Positions 1-9,202 of a DNA stretch of 64,000 bases are shown here, in pieces (the first letter of the stretch is position 1; each line of letters begins with the position of its first letter). The stretch is from the NCBI RefSeq assembly GCF_019091455.1, contig NZ_JAGXJN010000024.1, forward strand, positions 1 through 64,000, in the 5' to 3' direction. A program made the translations under genes and the position numbers. Below the pieces are notes generated by a model that saw only the letters and a list, made by a program, of their open reading frames with translations, did not search any database and was not told where the DNA came from. This DNA is from Chitinophaga sp. GbtcB8 (GTDB taxonomy: Bacteria > Bacteroidota > Bacteroidia > Chitinophagales > Chitinophagaceae).

Positions 1-32
1 TCCTTAAAACTGTATTTGCCTCGTTTATCCAT

Positions 33-73
33 AAAAAATGCCCCCATAAAGTGTCCAACTTTATGGGGGCATT
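33..73 (-). terminator. Rho-independent terminator of the M64 peptidase gene
   Basis: A perfect 16-bp stem (37-52 with 58-73) closes a 5-nt loop. On the minus strand the stem is followed by a T-run (A-run at 33-38 on the plus strand). It lies just past the stop of the minus-strand peptidase gene and so ends that transcript. Confidence 0.85.
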
Positions 74-119
74 ACATCCTGGGACCCGGCTTTTTGTTTT
101 ATAGATAAGATGGTGTGGC

Positions 120-2234
120 TTACCACCAGCCTAACTTATGATACTTGAAGTTGTGAATGTAATTGGGGCTAATGTACACCTGCGATAAGCTGGTGGTATT
201 GGAGCGCAGCATACCAAACCAGCTGGTATTGTAAATGAACAGATCATCCCAACCGGAGCCACCATTGAAGTTGGTAACCGCCAGCTTGTCTACACTGCCC
301 AGGTTCCAGCTGCCTATCCAGTCCTTTTGCCAGGTGCCGCTTAAAGTAGTACCGTTAGAGGTGAGGATGCCCAGGTATTCTTTATCCCAGTTGCTGGTAT
401 TATAAATGTACAGGTCCTTTTTACCATCGCCATTGGCATCGGCAACGTATAAACGATCATTGGGGGCCATTTCCCAGCCGGGTATTACGCCATCAAAACG
501 TTTTACGTAAGAAAGGTTGCTGCCGGTGGATTTCAGCATCAGCAGGTATTCCGGGTTCCAGTTGGTACCATTAAATACATACATATCTGCTTTCCCATCT
601 CCATCAAAATCACCTACCAGGTGCTGATCGTTATCGGCCATGGTCCAGCCGGGCAGGGTGTTATTAAATACGCGGATGCAGTTCAGCGTGGCGCCGGTGG
701 ATTTCAGCATGCCTACATAATTGGTGGTCCAGTCTTTCAGGTTCGCCATGTACAGATCGGCTTTTTTATCACCGTCAAAGTCGCCTACGTAGAACTTATC
801 GTTCTTAGCCATGATCCAGTAGCCGGGTGCGCCCAGGTTGTTATCATACCTTTTTATAAAGCTCATTTTGTTGGAGGCGGCTTTCATCATGCCTACATAC
901 TTAGTGCTCCAGGTGGTGGTGTTCACAATGTAGAAGTCTTCTTTGCCGTCGCCGTCAAAATCGCCTACATAAAAATCATCGCCTGCTGACATTTGCCAGC
1001 CTTCCAGGGTTTTATCGTAACGTTTTACGCAGTCAAAACCGGTGCCGGTAGAGCGTAACAGGGCGAAGTAAGGGCCATAGCTGCCCCAGTCGCCGCTGTT
1101 AAATACATACAGGTCTTTTTTACCATCGCCATCAAAATCGGCTACATAAAATTTATCGCCGGGTTTAAACTGCCAGCTGGACCCGCCGGTATTCACCCTT
1201 TCGGTGCCGGTGAATACGTGGTTCATTTTAGTGCCGTCGGAGCTGTACATGGATATGCTGTTGCCATAATGCACTACCAGGTCGCCCTTACCATCGCCGG
1301 TAAAATCACCTGCGTAAGAGTTGTTGAAATTATAGCTGCGGTAAGGTTTTACCCTTGTCTGCATCTGGTTATAACATACGGGGCAAAACAGGGGCGAGTT
1401 ACCTTTCATACGGCAGTTATAGGCAGGGCGGAACTTGCCAAGACCGGTGTACTGGGCACCTTCAAACACGCCGGCATCTTCGTCCGTATCATTACCGGAA
1501 GGGTTAGCAGCACTGCAACCGGAAATGGTGGGTACGGGGCGGGAAACGGGTACAAAATTCTTCCACTCCCCTTTTAAAGTAGCGCGGTTGGTGTTCTTGG
1601 TTACATTTACCTGTGCAGGTTCATCGCTGGTGTAGTTATCACAGTTCACGGTATACTCATCTGCCAGCAGGCCTACCATGTGGCCCATTTCATGCGCTGC
1701 GGTAGACCATCCCGGATCATTATCATTTGAACCACGGGTAATGGCCAGCTTGCCGCCGCCGGCGCAGCCGCCAAAACCGGTTTCATTCAGAATAATGAAC
1801 ACATAATTGTATTGCGGCACCAGGGTGGTGAGCAGGTTATTGAGGCGGGTGGCGGTGTTGGGACCAGGCTCCATCCAGCAGCGGTCCCAGATACCGCTGT
1901 AACGGTAATCCAGGGCGGTGTTGCGGGCGGTGGTTACGGTACCGCTGGCATTTACTTTAGTTACGCCAGACTGGGTGGAGTTTACGTTGATGCGGTAAAT
2001 GTTATACGCATCCATCGTTTCATCATACAGGTCTTTGGTAAAAAGGTTCTTTACCAGGTTTGTTACGTGGGTGTTAAACGCGGCCTGGTCAGCGGCGGTA
2101 AACCCATCGCCTATGATCACCAGGTTTAGCTTGGCGCCATTGGAGCCATTGCGCAACACTTCTGTTACGGTTTGCGCTTTTATGGCTGCGCTTATAGTGC
2201 AGCATATAAATATGCTGAAAAGGATCTTTTTCAT
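120..2234 (-). CDS. Secreted M64-family metallopeptidase with FG-GAP repeats
   Basis: 704 residues. A signal peptide (about 1-21, ending AAIKAQ) is followed by an M64 (IgA-peptidase-like) zinc peptidase domain. The metal motif HEMGH at 181-185 continues as HMVGLLADE, giving the third ligand pattern of the family. From about residue 305 to the end come about seven repeats of about 65 residues. Each carries a DFDGDGKxD calcium-loop motif and a WxxxYxGMLKSTG-type strand; together they form an FG-GAP/VCBS beta-propeller. The repeats are close to identical in places, suggesting recent duplication. The product is probably exported and acts on extracellular or surface protein. No type IX sorting domain is evident at the C-terminus. 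The STN-domain gene lies 37 nt upstream on the same strand, so the two may be co-transcribed. The substrate is unknown; the family assignment is firm. Confidence 0.9.
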   Translation of the reverse strand: MKKILFSIFICCTISAAIKAQTVTEVLRNGSNGAKLNLVIIGDGFTAADQAAFNTHVTNLVKNLFTKDLYDETMDAYNIYRINVNSTQSGVTKVNASGTVTTARNTALDYRYSGIWDRCWMEPGPNTATRLNNLLTTLVPQYNYVFIILNETGFGGCAGGGKLAITRGSNDNDPGWSTAAHEMGHMVGLLADEYTVNCDNYTSDEPAQVNVTKNTNRATLKGEWKNFVPVSRPVPTISGCSAANPSGNDTDEDAGVFEGAQYTGLGKFRPAYNCRMKGNSPLFCPVCYNQMQTRVKPYRSYNFNNSYAGDFTGDGKGDLVVHYGNSISMYSSDGTKMNHVFTGTERVNTGGSSWQFKPGDKFYVADFDGDGKKDLYVFNSGDWGSYGPYFALLRSTGTGFDCVKRYDKTLEGWQMSAGDDFYVGDFDGDGKEDFYIVNTTTWSTKYVGMMKAASNKMSFIKRYDNNLGAPGYWIMAKNDKFYVGDFDGDKKADLYMANLKDWTTNYVGMLKSTGATLNCIRVFNNTLPGWTMADNDQHLVGDFDGDGKADMYVFNGTNWNPEYLLMLKSTGSNLSYVKRFDGVIPGWEMAPNDRLYVADANGDGKKDLYIYNTSNWDKEYLGILTSNGTTLSGTWQKDWIGSWNLGSVDKLAVTNFNGGSGWDDLFIYNTSWFGMLRSNTTSLSQVYISPNYIHNFKYHKLGWW

Positions 2235-2271
2235 GACTTATTTTCTTTGGGGTATGTGTGGTGGTTACAGG

Positions 2272-3396
2272 TTATTTTCTTTGTATCACTTTTTGCAGCG
2301 CTTCTGTGCTGATGAGGCCTTTGCGTTGCAGCGTGGTGGCCTGCAGCATTTTTATATTGCGGTTCTCCGGCACTACTTCGCCGCGGATGCGGGAAAACTC
2401 CAGGGTGGGCGCTGCTACTGCATTCTTGTCCAATACCTGTTTGGGAAGGGTAATGTTAATGTAGGTTTCTTTGGCCTGCAATATTTTGTGGCTGCCATCG
2501 GGGGAATAACTGTGCAGCTCCAGCGGATCATCAATAGCGGCGGTGTATACATTCCTGCCATTATCCTTTAGCTGGTACACAAAATCGCCGGAGGCGGTGC
2601 TATCATTCACCAGATTGCCCTGCACCTTGGTGTAGCTTACCGGCTCATAACCATTGGGGGTTACTTTCACGGTTACTTTTACATAATAGTCATCTGTTTG
2701 CTGGGGTAAGGCTACCAGCTGTTGTGCGCGTATGCTGGTTGTTGCTACCCGTGTGGGCATATTACCGGCCCTGCTGGTTATGATGGCGGTGCGGGCGGTT
2801 CTTTTTTCTGTTACAACCGATTCTGCCGGCTTAATGCCCATGGCCACGGGTTGCGCTTTCAGCTGCATTTTAATGGCGGTGGCGCTGGTAATGCGGGAGC
2901 GTGCCTGCCGGGCCTCCGGTTTGCGGTCTTCCACTTCCGTGCTCCCGTTCATAAAACGGTAAAAGAAACGGGCAGATGGCGGCAGCGCTTCGCGCAGGGC
3001 ATCGTCAATGAACTTGTCCTGCACATCACAGGTAACTTTAGTATCCATAGATACTTCCATTACAAACAAGCGGATGTTGTAGGCTGCTTCCAGCTTGCTT
3101 ACCAGGTCTGACAAAGGTGCGTCTGTGGCTTTGATAGACATTTTGCCGCTTTTGCTGTCGTACCGGATGTTCACCTCTGCCCGCAGGTGGTAAGCGGCAG
3201 CTGGTGTGGCGTTGTGGTGCGCTGCCATGGCCGGATAAACCAGGGCGCTGCATAATACGGCCATTAATAATTGTTTGATCCGGTTAGGGGTGGTGTTCGG
3301 TGTACGGTTGGTACCGTAGCGCTGACCGATGCTGTTGAAAGGTAACACAGGGTTACATTTGCCATCAGCAATGGGGCTGTAGAATAGCTGTTTCAT
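2272..3396 (-). CDS. Exported protein with an STN (secretin/TonB N-terminal) domain
   Basis: 374 residues. The first 38 residues are unusual. The hydrophobic export signal is at about 39-59 (RIKQLLMAVLCSALVYPAMAA), so translation may really begin at the internal Met45. Residues about 78-150 resemble an STN domain (IKATDAPLSDLVSKLEAAYN, then DVQDKFIDDALREAL), the short fold found at the periplasmic entrance of secretins and of TonB receptors regulated by FecR. Here it is not fused to a barrel or secretin. The remaining C-terminal 220 residues are not recognised; they include a tract that could form a beta domain (DYYVKVTVKVTPNGYEPV). It is located in the envelope. It is followed by the M64 peptidase gene on the same strand. 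The function is unknown; the STN call is moderate. Confidence 0.75.
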   Translation of the reverse strand: MKQLFYSPIADGKCNPVLPFNSIGQRYGTNRTPNTTPNRIKQLLMAVLCSALVYPAMAAHHNATPAAAYHLRAEVNIRYDSKSGKMSIKATDAPLSDLVSKLEAAYNIRLFVMEVSMDTKVTCDVQDKFIDDALREALPPSARFFYRFMNGSTEVEDRKPEARQARSRITSATAIKMQLKAQPVAMGIKPAESVVTEKRTARTAIITSRAGNMPTRVATTSIRAQQLVALPQQTDDYYVKVTVKVTPNGYEPVSYTKVQGNLVNDSTASGDFVYQLKDNGRNVYTAAIDDPLELHSYSPDGSHKILQAKETYINITLPKQVLDKNAVAAPTLEFSRIRGEVVPENRNIKMLQATTLQRKGLISTEALQKVIQRK

Positions 3397-3514
3397 GCTT
3401 TTTGTTTGGGGTAAATGAAAAAAATTGAAAAACAGTACATTATCCAGTTTGTAACATGCTCTCTCTTAACAAACCAGGGGTTATTAAACTTGTAAACATA
3501 TATGCAATATTAGT

Positions 3515-3598
3515 ATGCCTAAGGATATTGAGAAAAGGAAAGTTCGCATTTGGCTAGAAAACTTTAATAAGTGGTGGATTTATAATGATAATTGCTAA
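3515..3598 (+). CDS. Possible 27-residue small ORF in the spacer before valS
   Basis: The 291-nt spacer between the STN gene and valS holds an ATG-started frame of 27 codons (MPKDIEKRKVRIWLENF and ten more residues). It is directly followed by a hairpin (GCTAAAAAA / TTTTTTAGC, 3594-3615) that looks like a terminator. The composition is protein-like and basic, but no promoter box was found and no family is recognised. It could equally be a remnant of a longer gene. Confidence 0.2.
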   Translation: MPKDIEKRKVRIWLENFNKWWIYNDNC

Positions 3599-3635
3599 AA
3601 AAGCATTTTTTTAGCTGACGGAGAAGGCGGGATGA

Positions 3636-3667
3636 TTTCCATCTATGCCTAATCTCCTTTATTTTTG
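3636..3667 (+). promoter_or_regulatory. Bacteroidota-type promoter of valS
   Basis: TTTC at 3636-3639, a 20-nt spacer, then TATTTTTG at 3660-3667, which matches the -33/-7 pattern TTTG-N19-20-TANNTTTG. Transcription would start near 3673, leaving a leader of about 15 nt before the valS ATG at 3688. Confidence 0.6.
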
Positions 3668-3687
3668 CAGACTTATATTTGAATTGC

Positions 3688-6342
3688 ATGGAAGAATTAT
3701 CAAAGAATTACCTGCCGGCAGCTACGGAAGAGAAATGGTATCAGCACTGGATGGACAAAGGATATTTCAGGAGCCAGCCGGATGGCCGACCTGCTTTTAC
3801 CGTGGTAATACCGCCTCCCAACGTAACCGGGGTATTACACATGGGGCATACCCTGAATGAGACCGTACAGGATATACTGGTACGGCGCGCCCGCATGAGC
3901 GGGTTTAATGCCTGCTGGGTGCCGGGTTCTGACCATGCTTCTATTGCTACGGAAGCCAAGGTGGTGGATATGCTGAAACGGGAAAAAGGCATCGAGAAAT
4001 CGCAGCTTACCCGGGAAACATTCCTGCAACATGCTTTTGAGTGGAAGGAAAAATACGGGGGCATCATTTACCAGCAGATCAAAAAGCTGGGCTGCTCCTG
4101 TGACTGGGGCCGGGTAACCTTTACCATGGACGACCATTATTACCAGGCTGTTATAAAAGTATTTATAGACCTGTACCGGAAAGGACTGATATACCGGGGC
4201 GCCCGTATGATCAACTGGGACCCTAAGGCTAAAACGGCCCTGAGCGATGAGGAAGTGGATTATAAGGACCTGCAGGGCAAGCTGTATTATGTGAACTATG
4301 CTATTGTAGATAGTGAGAACAACCCTACCGGCGACTATATTACCATTGCCACCCAGCGCCCGGAAACCATTATGGGCGATACCGCTATTTGCGTAAACCC
4401 TAATGATGAACGTTATGCGCACCTGAAAGGCCGCTATGCCGTGGTGCCGCTGGTGAACCGTAAAGTGCCGGTAATATTTGATGAATATGTAGACCCGGCT
4501 TTTGGTACCGGTGCGCTGAAGGTAACGCCTGCGCATGATATCAATGACTATAACCTGGGCCTGAAACATAATTTAGAGATCGTAGATACGCTGAATGAAG
4601 ACGGCACCCTGAGCGCTGCTGCCGGCGTATTTATTGGCGAAGACCGCTTTGTGGCCCGTAAGAAAACCGTGGCTGCATTGCAGGAACAGGGCCTGCTGGT
4701 AAAAGAGCAGGAATATACTACCCGCCTGGGTTACAGCCAGCGTAACCCTGATACAGTGGTAGAGCCGCGCATTAGCACCCAATGGTTTGTGAAGATGGCT
4801 GAAATGGCCAAACCTGCCCTGGATGCAGTGGTGAACGGGGATGTGCGCATACACCCCGGCGACCGTTTCCTGGCTACCTACAAATACTGGATGGAGAATG
4901 TGAAGGACTGGTGTATATCCCGCCAGCTGTGGTGGGGCCAGCGTATACCGGCCTTTTACGCACCAGACGGAAGCTTTGAAGTAGCGGAAACTGCGGAAGA
5001 AGCACTGGAGAAATTACGGATTACGAATGCCGGATTACGTATGGAGGACCTGCGGCAAGATGAAGATGTGCTGGATACCTGGTTCTCCTCCTGGTTATGG
5101 CCTATGGAAGTATTTAACGGCATCAGCCAGCCGGGTAATAAAGATATTAACTACTACTACCCTACTTCTGTGCTGGTAACCGGGCAGGATATTATTTTCT
5201 TCTGGGTGGCACGCATGATCATGGCGGGGCTGGAATACAAGCAGGTAAAGCCATTCAGCGATGTATACTTTACCGGCATGGTGCGTGATAAGCAGGGCCG
5301 TAAGATGAGTAAATCATTAGGCAACTCGCCTGACCTGCTGGAGCTGATCCACCAGTTTGGCGCAGATGCCGTGCGTTTTGGGATCATGATCTCGTCCCCT
5401 GCGGGTAATGACCTGCTGTTTGATGATGCCAGCTGTGAGCAGGGCCGTAACTTCTGTAATAAGATATGGAATGCGTTGAAGCTGGTAAAGATGTGGGAAG
5501 GCAGACAGTCGGAAGCTGGCAGCGGGCAGTTGGCAGAAGGGAATTTTGCCGTGAAATGGTTTGAGAGCCGCTTGCTGGAAGTACAAACACAGGTGGCTGA
5601 TCTGTTTAAAGACTTCCGTTTGAGCGAAGCGCTGAAAACCGTTTACAGCCTGATATGGGACGATTTCTGCAGCTGGTACCTGGAATGGGTGAAGCCTGGT
5701 TTTGAACAGCCTATTGATGCAGCTGTATTCCGCAAAACGCTGGACTTTTTTGACCAGCTGATGCAGCTGCTGCACCCCTTTATGCCATTTGTAACAGAAG
5801 AAATTTACCAGCAGCTGCAAACGCGTGGTGCTGGTGATGATCTGATCGTAAAACAATTTGTTACCCCTGCTGCCCCGCACCACGCTACGCTGGTAGAAGG
5901 CGCGCTGGCAAAGGAAGTGATCAGCAGCATACGCGATGCGCGTAATAAACACCAGATAAAACCTAAAGATCCTATTACGCTGCATATTGATACTGTACAC
6001 GAAAATGCCTTTAAACAAATTGAAAGCATTTTGGCCAAGCAGGTAAATGCTAAAGCTGTTGTATATACGAAAACAGCGGTAGCCGGCAGCATTACACTGG
6101 TGGTGCAGAAAGATAAGTTTTACCTGGAAACAGAACATACCCTGGATACCGGCGCGCAGAAAGAGCAGCTGGAAGCTGACCTGAAATACCAGCAGGGCTT
6201 TTTGGAATCAGTAGAAAAGAAGCTGGGGAATGAACGTTTTGTATCAAATGCCAAACCGGAGGTAGTAGCCGCGGAGCGGAAGAAAAAAGCAGATGCAGAA
6301 GAGAAGATACGGGCGATCACGGAGAGTTTGAAGACGATGTAG
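3688..6342 (+). CDS. valS: Valine--tRNA ligase
   Basis: 884 residues, a normal length for bacterial ValRS. It charges tRNA-Val with valine in the cytoplasm. The class I signatures are present: HMGH at 51-54 after PPPNVTGVL, and KMSKS at about 539-543 before LGNSPD. The editing domain (about 200-340), anticodon-binding domain and C-terminal coiled coil (from about 820) are all present. I chose ATG 3688 over an in-frame TTG at 3679 because the promoter leaves only a short leader. Two short stretches look inserted: residues about 442-451 (LRITNAGLRM, DNA 5013-5040) and about 607-617 (QSEAGSGQLAE, DNA 5508-5537). Both are encoded by quasi-tandem 7-nt words like those in the spacers. A terminator follows at 6442. 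Confidence 0.98.
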   Translation: MEELSKNYLPAATEEKWYQHWMDKGYFRSQPDGRPAFTVVIPPPNVTGVLHMGHTLNETVQDILVRRARMSGFNACWVPGSDHASIATEAKVVDMLKREKGIEKSQLTRETFLQHAFEWKEKYGGIIYQQIKKLGCSCDWGRVTFTMDDHYYQAVIKVFIDLYRKGLIYRGARMINWDPKAKTALSDEEVDYKDLQGKLYYVNYAIVDSENNPTGDYITIATQRPETIMGDTAICVNPNDERYAHLKGRYAVVPLVNRKVPVIFDEYVDPAFGTGALKVTPAHDINDYNLGLKHNLEIVDTLNEDGTLSAAAGVFIGEDRFVARKKTVAALQEQGLLVKEQEYTTRLGYSQRNPDTVVEPRISTQWFVKMAEMAKPALDAVVNGDVRIHPGDRFLATYKYWMENVKDWCISRQLWWGQRIPAFYAPDGSFEVAETAEEALEKLRITNAGLRMEDLRQDEDVLDTWFSSWLWPMEVFNGISQPGNKDINYYYPTSVLVTGQDIIFFWVARMIMAGLEYKQVKPFSDVYFTGMVRDKQGRKMSKSLGNSPDLLELIHQFGADAVRFGIMISSPAGNDLLFDDASCEQGRNFCNKIWNALKLVKMWEGRQSEAGSGQLAEGNFAVKWFESRLLEVQTQVADLFKDFRLSEALKTVYSLIWDDFCSWYLEWVKPGFEQPIDAAVFRKTLDFFDQLMQLLHPFMPFVTEEIYQQLQTRGAGDDLIVKQFVTPAAPHHATLVEGALAKEVISSIRDARNKHQIKPKDPITLHIDTVHENAFKQIESILAKQVNAKAVVYTKTAVAGSITLVVQKDKFYLETEHTLDTGAQKEQLEADLKYQQGFLESVEKKLGNERFVSNAKPEVVAAERKKKADAEEKIRAITESLKTM

Positions 6343-6347
6343 GGGTA

Positions 6348-6383
6348 GGCTGAATGCTGAACGCCGAATGCTAAACGCTGCCT
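6348..6383 (+). repeat. Heptad array after valS
   Basis: Five consecutive 7-nt words follow the valS stop codon: GCTGAAT, GCTGAAC, GCCGAAT, GCTAAAC, GCTGCC. This is one member of the degenerate period-7 repeats found in spacers across the window. Confidence 0.75.
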
Positions 6384-6441
6384 GCGTTATGTTGTTTGGG
6401 TTAATGAGAAAGATCCTGATGTGTAAATAGTTTATGTTAAG

Positions 6442-6476
6442 AAAGCCGCTACAGCAAAAGACTGTAGCGGTTTTCT
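6442..6476 (+). terminator. Terminator downstream of valS
   Basis: The stem CCGCTACAG (6446-6454) pairs with CTGTAGCGG (6462-6470) and extends through A-T and G-U pairs. A short loop separates the arms and a T-rich tail follows (TTTTCTATTT). Confidence 0.85.
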
Positions 6477-6513
6477 ATTTAGAGTGATGTTTATTGGTCA
6501 TTATAAGGCAGGA

Positions 6514-6566
6514 AATTGCTTCGTCGCGCCTCCTCCACAAAATCCCCCCTGCTCCTCGCAATGACG
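6514..6566. repeat. REP-like palindromic intergenic repeat
   Basis: ATTGCTTCGTCGCGCCTCCTC at the left end and CTCCTCGCAATGACG at the right end enclose a C-rich core. The inverted ends ATTGC/GCAAT and the phrase CTCGCAATGACG resemble a dispersed palindromic repeat seen in many bacterial genomes. Only one copy is visible here, so the assignment rests on recall of the motif. Confidence 0.5.
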
Positions 6567-6582
6567 GGGATAATCACTTAGA

Positions 6583-8103
6583 TCAAAATGACTTTTTCCT
6601 GAAAATGATAAAGCTTAATAAAGCTAATATCCATACACCGAAACCTCCATATAACATAACCCATTCAAAGCCGTGTGTAAAAGCAGCGTGAACGGTAAGT
6701 CCTGAGGGATCCAGTGAAGAGAGTTCCGGATATTGGCTTTGCAGGCTCTCAAAACCGCCGGCTGCTGTTTTTTGAGACAGGGCATATAAACGGCCCACGG
6801 CGAATGCCCCATGAAAAGCGCCTTTCAGATGGGCCGCAATCCCCTCTACCAATATAAATCCCATCACAGCAATATTGATGGCAAGTGTGATCAGGCGTGC
6901 GCTTACATCAATGCCTGAAGCCATGCCGGCACGGTCAGCCGACACAGATCCTGTTGTAGTATTGGTGACAGGCGTATTGGTTAAACCAATGCCGATACCC
7001 GCCAGGAGAATACCGGGCAGCATGGTCCAGCCATTGGCATGCGCTACGCTTCCGCCGAACTTCATGAGTATAAAACCCAGCCCAATGGTGAACAAGCCCA
7101 GGGGAATAATAATCTGCGGCCTGTAACGCAGCAGCAAACGTTCTGCAACAGGCGACATCACGAAGTAAGGTATTGTATAGGCCAGCAGGAACAAACCGGT
7201 GGTAATGCTGTTATAACCCAGACCACCCTGAAAATAAACCGGCAGGTAGATCATCAGGGGCCAGAAGCTGAAATTCATTCCAATACAGCCAATAATAGCG
7301 CCTGAAAACTCCCGTATTTGGAAAACAGAAAAATCAAACATGGGATGAGGAGCTCTTTTTTCTACCCAAATAAAAAGTAAAAAACTGATAACAGCGGCGG
7401 CCAGAATACCCAGGGCAGGTACGCTGCCAAAGCCAAGCTGCGGCCCTTGTGTAATGTAATAGGCCAAGCCAAAAACAGCCAGCGAGAGCGTTATAATACC
7501 CCATACATCCAGCTGCTGCGCCAGCGGATCACGGGATTCCTGCACGCCTGCAAATGCAGGGATCAGTGAAAGGGCGGATAAAGGAACAAATACCAGGAAG
7601 ATCCATTGCCAGTTGGATATGGCAACGATAAAACCACCAATGACAGGGCCTAATCCCAGGCCAATGCCACTAACAATGCCCCACATGGCAAAGGCTTTAC
7701 TGCGCTCCTTACCTTCTCTGAACTGGTGCGAAAGAATGGCTATGGAGCAAATGAACATAGTGCCGCCAGCCAGGCCCTGGAATAACCTGCTGATGATGAG
7801 GCCCAATACCTGCTGCGACAAACCGCAAAACAGGGAGGTGATACCAAAAGCAATAATGCTGATAATAAATACCTGCTTGCGGCCAAACCTGTCTGCCAGG
7901 GTACCGGTAGCCATCAACACCGTGGTGCATGCAATCGTATAGGCATTCATTACCCATTGCATATCGCTGAATTTGCCATTCAGTACTTTTTCAAGTGTTG
8001 GCAGTATGACCGGCACGCTGGATATTTCAAGACCAAACATGAGCGATGCCAGGCATACGGCTGCGAGTGCCATTTTGTTGCTGCTGTGAAGAGTTCCATT
8101 CAT
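6583..8103 (-). CDS. DHA2-family (14-TM) MFS efflux transporter
   Basis: 506 residues with 14 predicted membrane helices. It resembles the EmrB/QacA (DHA2) drug:proton antiporters of the inner membrane. Motif A-like GTLADRFGRKQVF (about 61-73) lies between helices 2 and 3, and motif C-like GLGPVIGGFI lies in helix 5. The C-terminal helix ends in the basic tail FRKKSF. It is divergent from an AraC-family regulator 84 nt away, which suggests inducible control by that regulator. No membrane-fusion partner (EmrA) is adjacent, so it probably works alone or with a distant partner. The substrate cannot be read from sequence. Confidence 0.9.
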   Translation of the reverse strand: MNGTLHSSNKMALAAVCLASLMFGLEISSVPVILPTLEKVLNGKFSDMQWVMNAYTIACTTVLMATGTLADRFGRKQVFIISIIAFGITSLFCGLSQQVLGLIISRLFQGLAGGTMFICSIAILSHQFREGKERSKAFAMWGIVSGIGLGLGPVIGGFIVAISNWQWIFLVFVPLSALSLIPAFAGVQESRDPLAQQLDVWGIITLSLAVFGLAYYITQGPQLGFGSVPALGILAAAVISFLLFIWVEKRAPHPMFDFSVFQIREFSGAIIGCIGMNFSFWPLMIYLPVYFQGGLGYNSITTGLFLLAYTIPYFVMSPVAERLLLRYRPQIIIPLGLFTIGLGFILMKFGGSVAHANGWTMLPGILLAGIGIGLTNTPVTNTTTGSVSADRAGMASGIDVSARLITLAINIAVMGFILVEGIAAHLKGAFHGAFAVGRLYALSQKTAAGGFESLQSQYPELSSLDPSGLTVHAAFTHGFEWVMLYGGFGVWILALLSFIIFRKKSF

Positions 8104-8121
8104 AAGTTTATCTGTATTTCA

Positions 8122-8129
8122 CAAAAATA
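8122..8129 (-). promoter_or_regulatory. Putative -7 box of the MFS gene
   Basis: TATTTTTG on the minus strand, 19 nt before the ATG at 8103, in the divergent spacer shared with the AraC regulator. No convincing -33 TTTG is seen at the usual distance. That fits a promoter needing an activator, but this is inference. Confidence 0.4.
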
Positions 8130-8187
8130 GACTGATAACAGGCCTGCATATCAGTACATTTCTATGATAAAATGGTACATTTACGCC

Positions 8188-9030
8188 ATGTTCAGAGAAA
8201 ACATGCATCAACTGGTGGAGGTAGTACGCAAAACGCTGGACGGGCCGCCCATGAAAGAAACGCAGTTCAGCTTTTTCCAGATGGCTTATGTGATTTCCGG
8301 GACAGGCATTGTACAGATGAATGACAACCGGGCATTTTATAAGGAGGGAGCTTTTATTCTTATGAACCCCAGTGATGCTCATGCCTTCGATATTTCCAGC
8401 ACAACCGAACTTTTGCTGATCCGGCTTAACAGCAGTTATGTAAAGGAATACCGGTGGAAAAGCCTGGATTGCCTGGAATGCCTGTTGTATTATGCTACCC
8501 GTGTATCGGGCTGCGTTATGCAATGCAAATCGGATATGGTGCGTATCAGAAAGATAGTTGAGCTGCTTTTATTGCAACAGCAGCAGCAGAACGATCCCTA
8601 TTACCAGGACCTGACCATGCATTTTGTAAATGCGCTGATCGTTATTGCTGCCAGAAATATTTCGATGATGAAACCATCGAACCTTAAACCTAACAGTGAT
8701 CAGCGTATCCAGGAGATCATCCGTTACATACAGAATAATATTTATGATCCGCAAAAGCTGAAAGCTGCTACCATTGCCAAAGAGGCAAGTTTATCGGAAG
8801 CGTACCTGGGCAGTTATTTTAAGAAGCAGTGCGGCGAAACCATTCAGCAGTTTATTGCGCAATACAGGATACGGCTGATCGAGCACCGGTTAAAGTTCAG
8901 TGATAAACTGATCAATGAGATCGTAGCTGAATTTGGGTTTGCGGATGAAAGCCATCTGAATAAGTTCTTTAAAAAACACCGTAACATGAGCCTGAGCGCG
9001 TACAGAAAAACAGTAATGAGCGCGGCATAA
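8188..9030 (+). CDS. AraC-family transcriptional regulator
   Basis: 280 residues from this start; an in-frame ATG at 8164 would add eight residues. The N-terminal half (about 30-80) is cupin-like (GTGIVQMNDNRAFYKEG, then FILMNPSDAHAF) and probably senses a small ligand. The C-terminal 100 residues hold the double helix-turn-helix of the family: AATIAKEASLSEAYLGSYFK for the first helix pair, then EIVAEFGFADESHLNKFFKK with the classic second motif. It probably controls the divergent MFS exporter and perhaps itself. I preferred ATG 8188 because the extra residues look unlike the domain and a TACATTTA -7-like box overlaps them at 8176-8183. Confidence 0.88.
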   Translation: MFRENMHQLVEVVRKTLDGPPMKETQFSFFQMAYVISGTGIVQMNDNRAFYKEGAFILMNPSDAHAFDISSTTELLLIRLNSSYVKEYRWKSLDCLECLLYYATRVSGCVMQCKSDMVRIRKIVELLLLQQQQQNDPYYQDLTMHFVNALIVIAARNISMMKPSNLKPNSDQRIQEIIRYIQNNIYDPQKLKAATIAKEASLSEAYLGSYFKKQCGETIQQFIAQYRIRLIEHRLKFSDKLINEIVAEFGFADESHLNKFFKKHRNMSLSAYRKTVMSAA

Positions 9031-9202
9031 ATGCTGTATCTTGGGGCTGGCAATTTCTGGGAGCGGGTGATAATTGAATGAGTGTCTTATACTTTTTATA
9101 ACCGGTCAACGTTTTATATAATGAGCGGTTTGCAGGGAGCAGCCAAGCTGCCTGTTGTTCCGCCGGTTGAAGCCATAAATGCCGCAACTACACTGATCCA
9201 TT

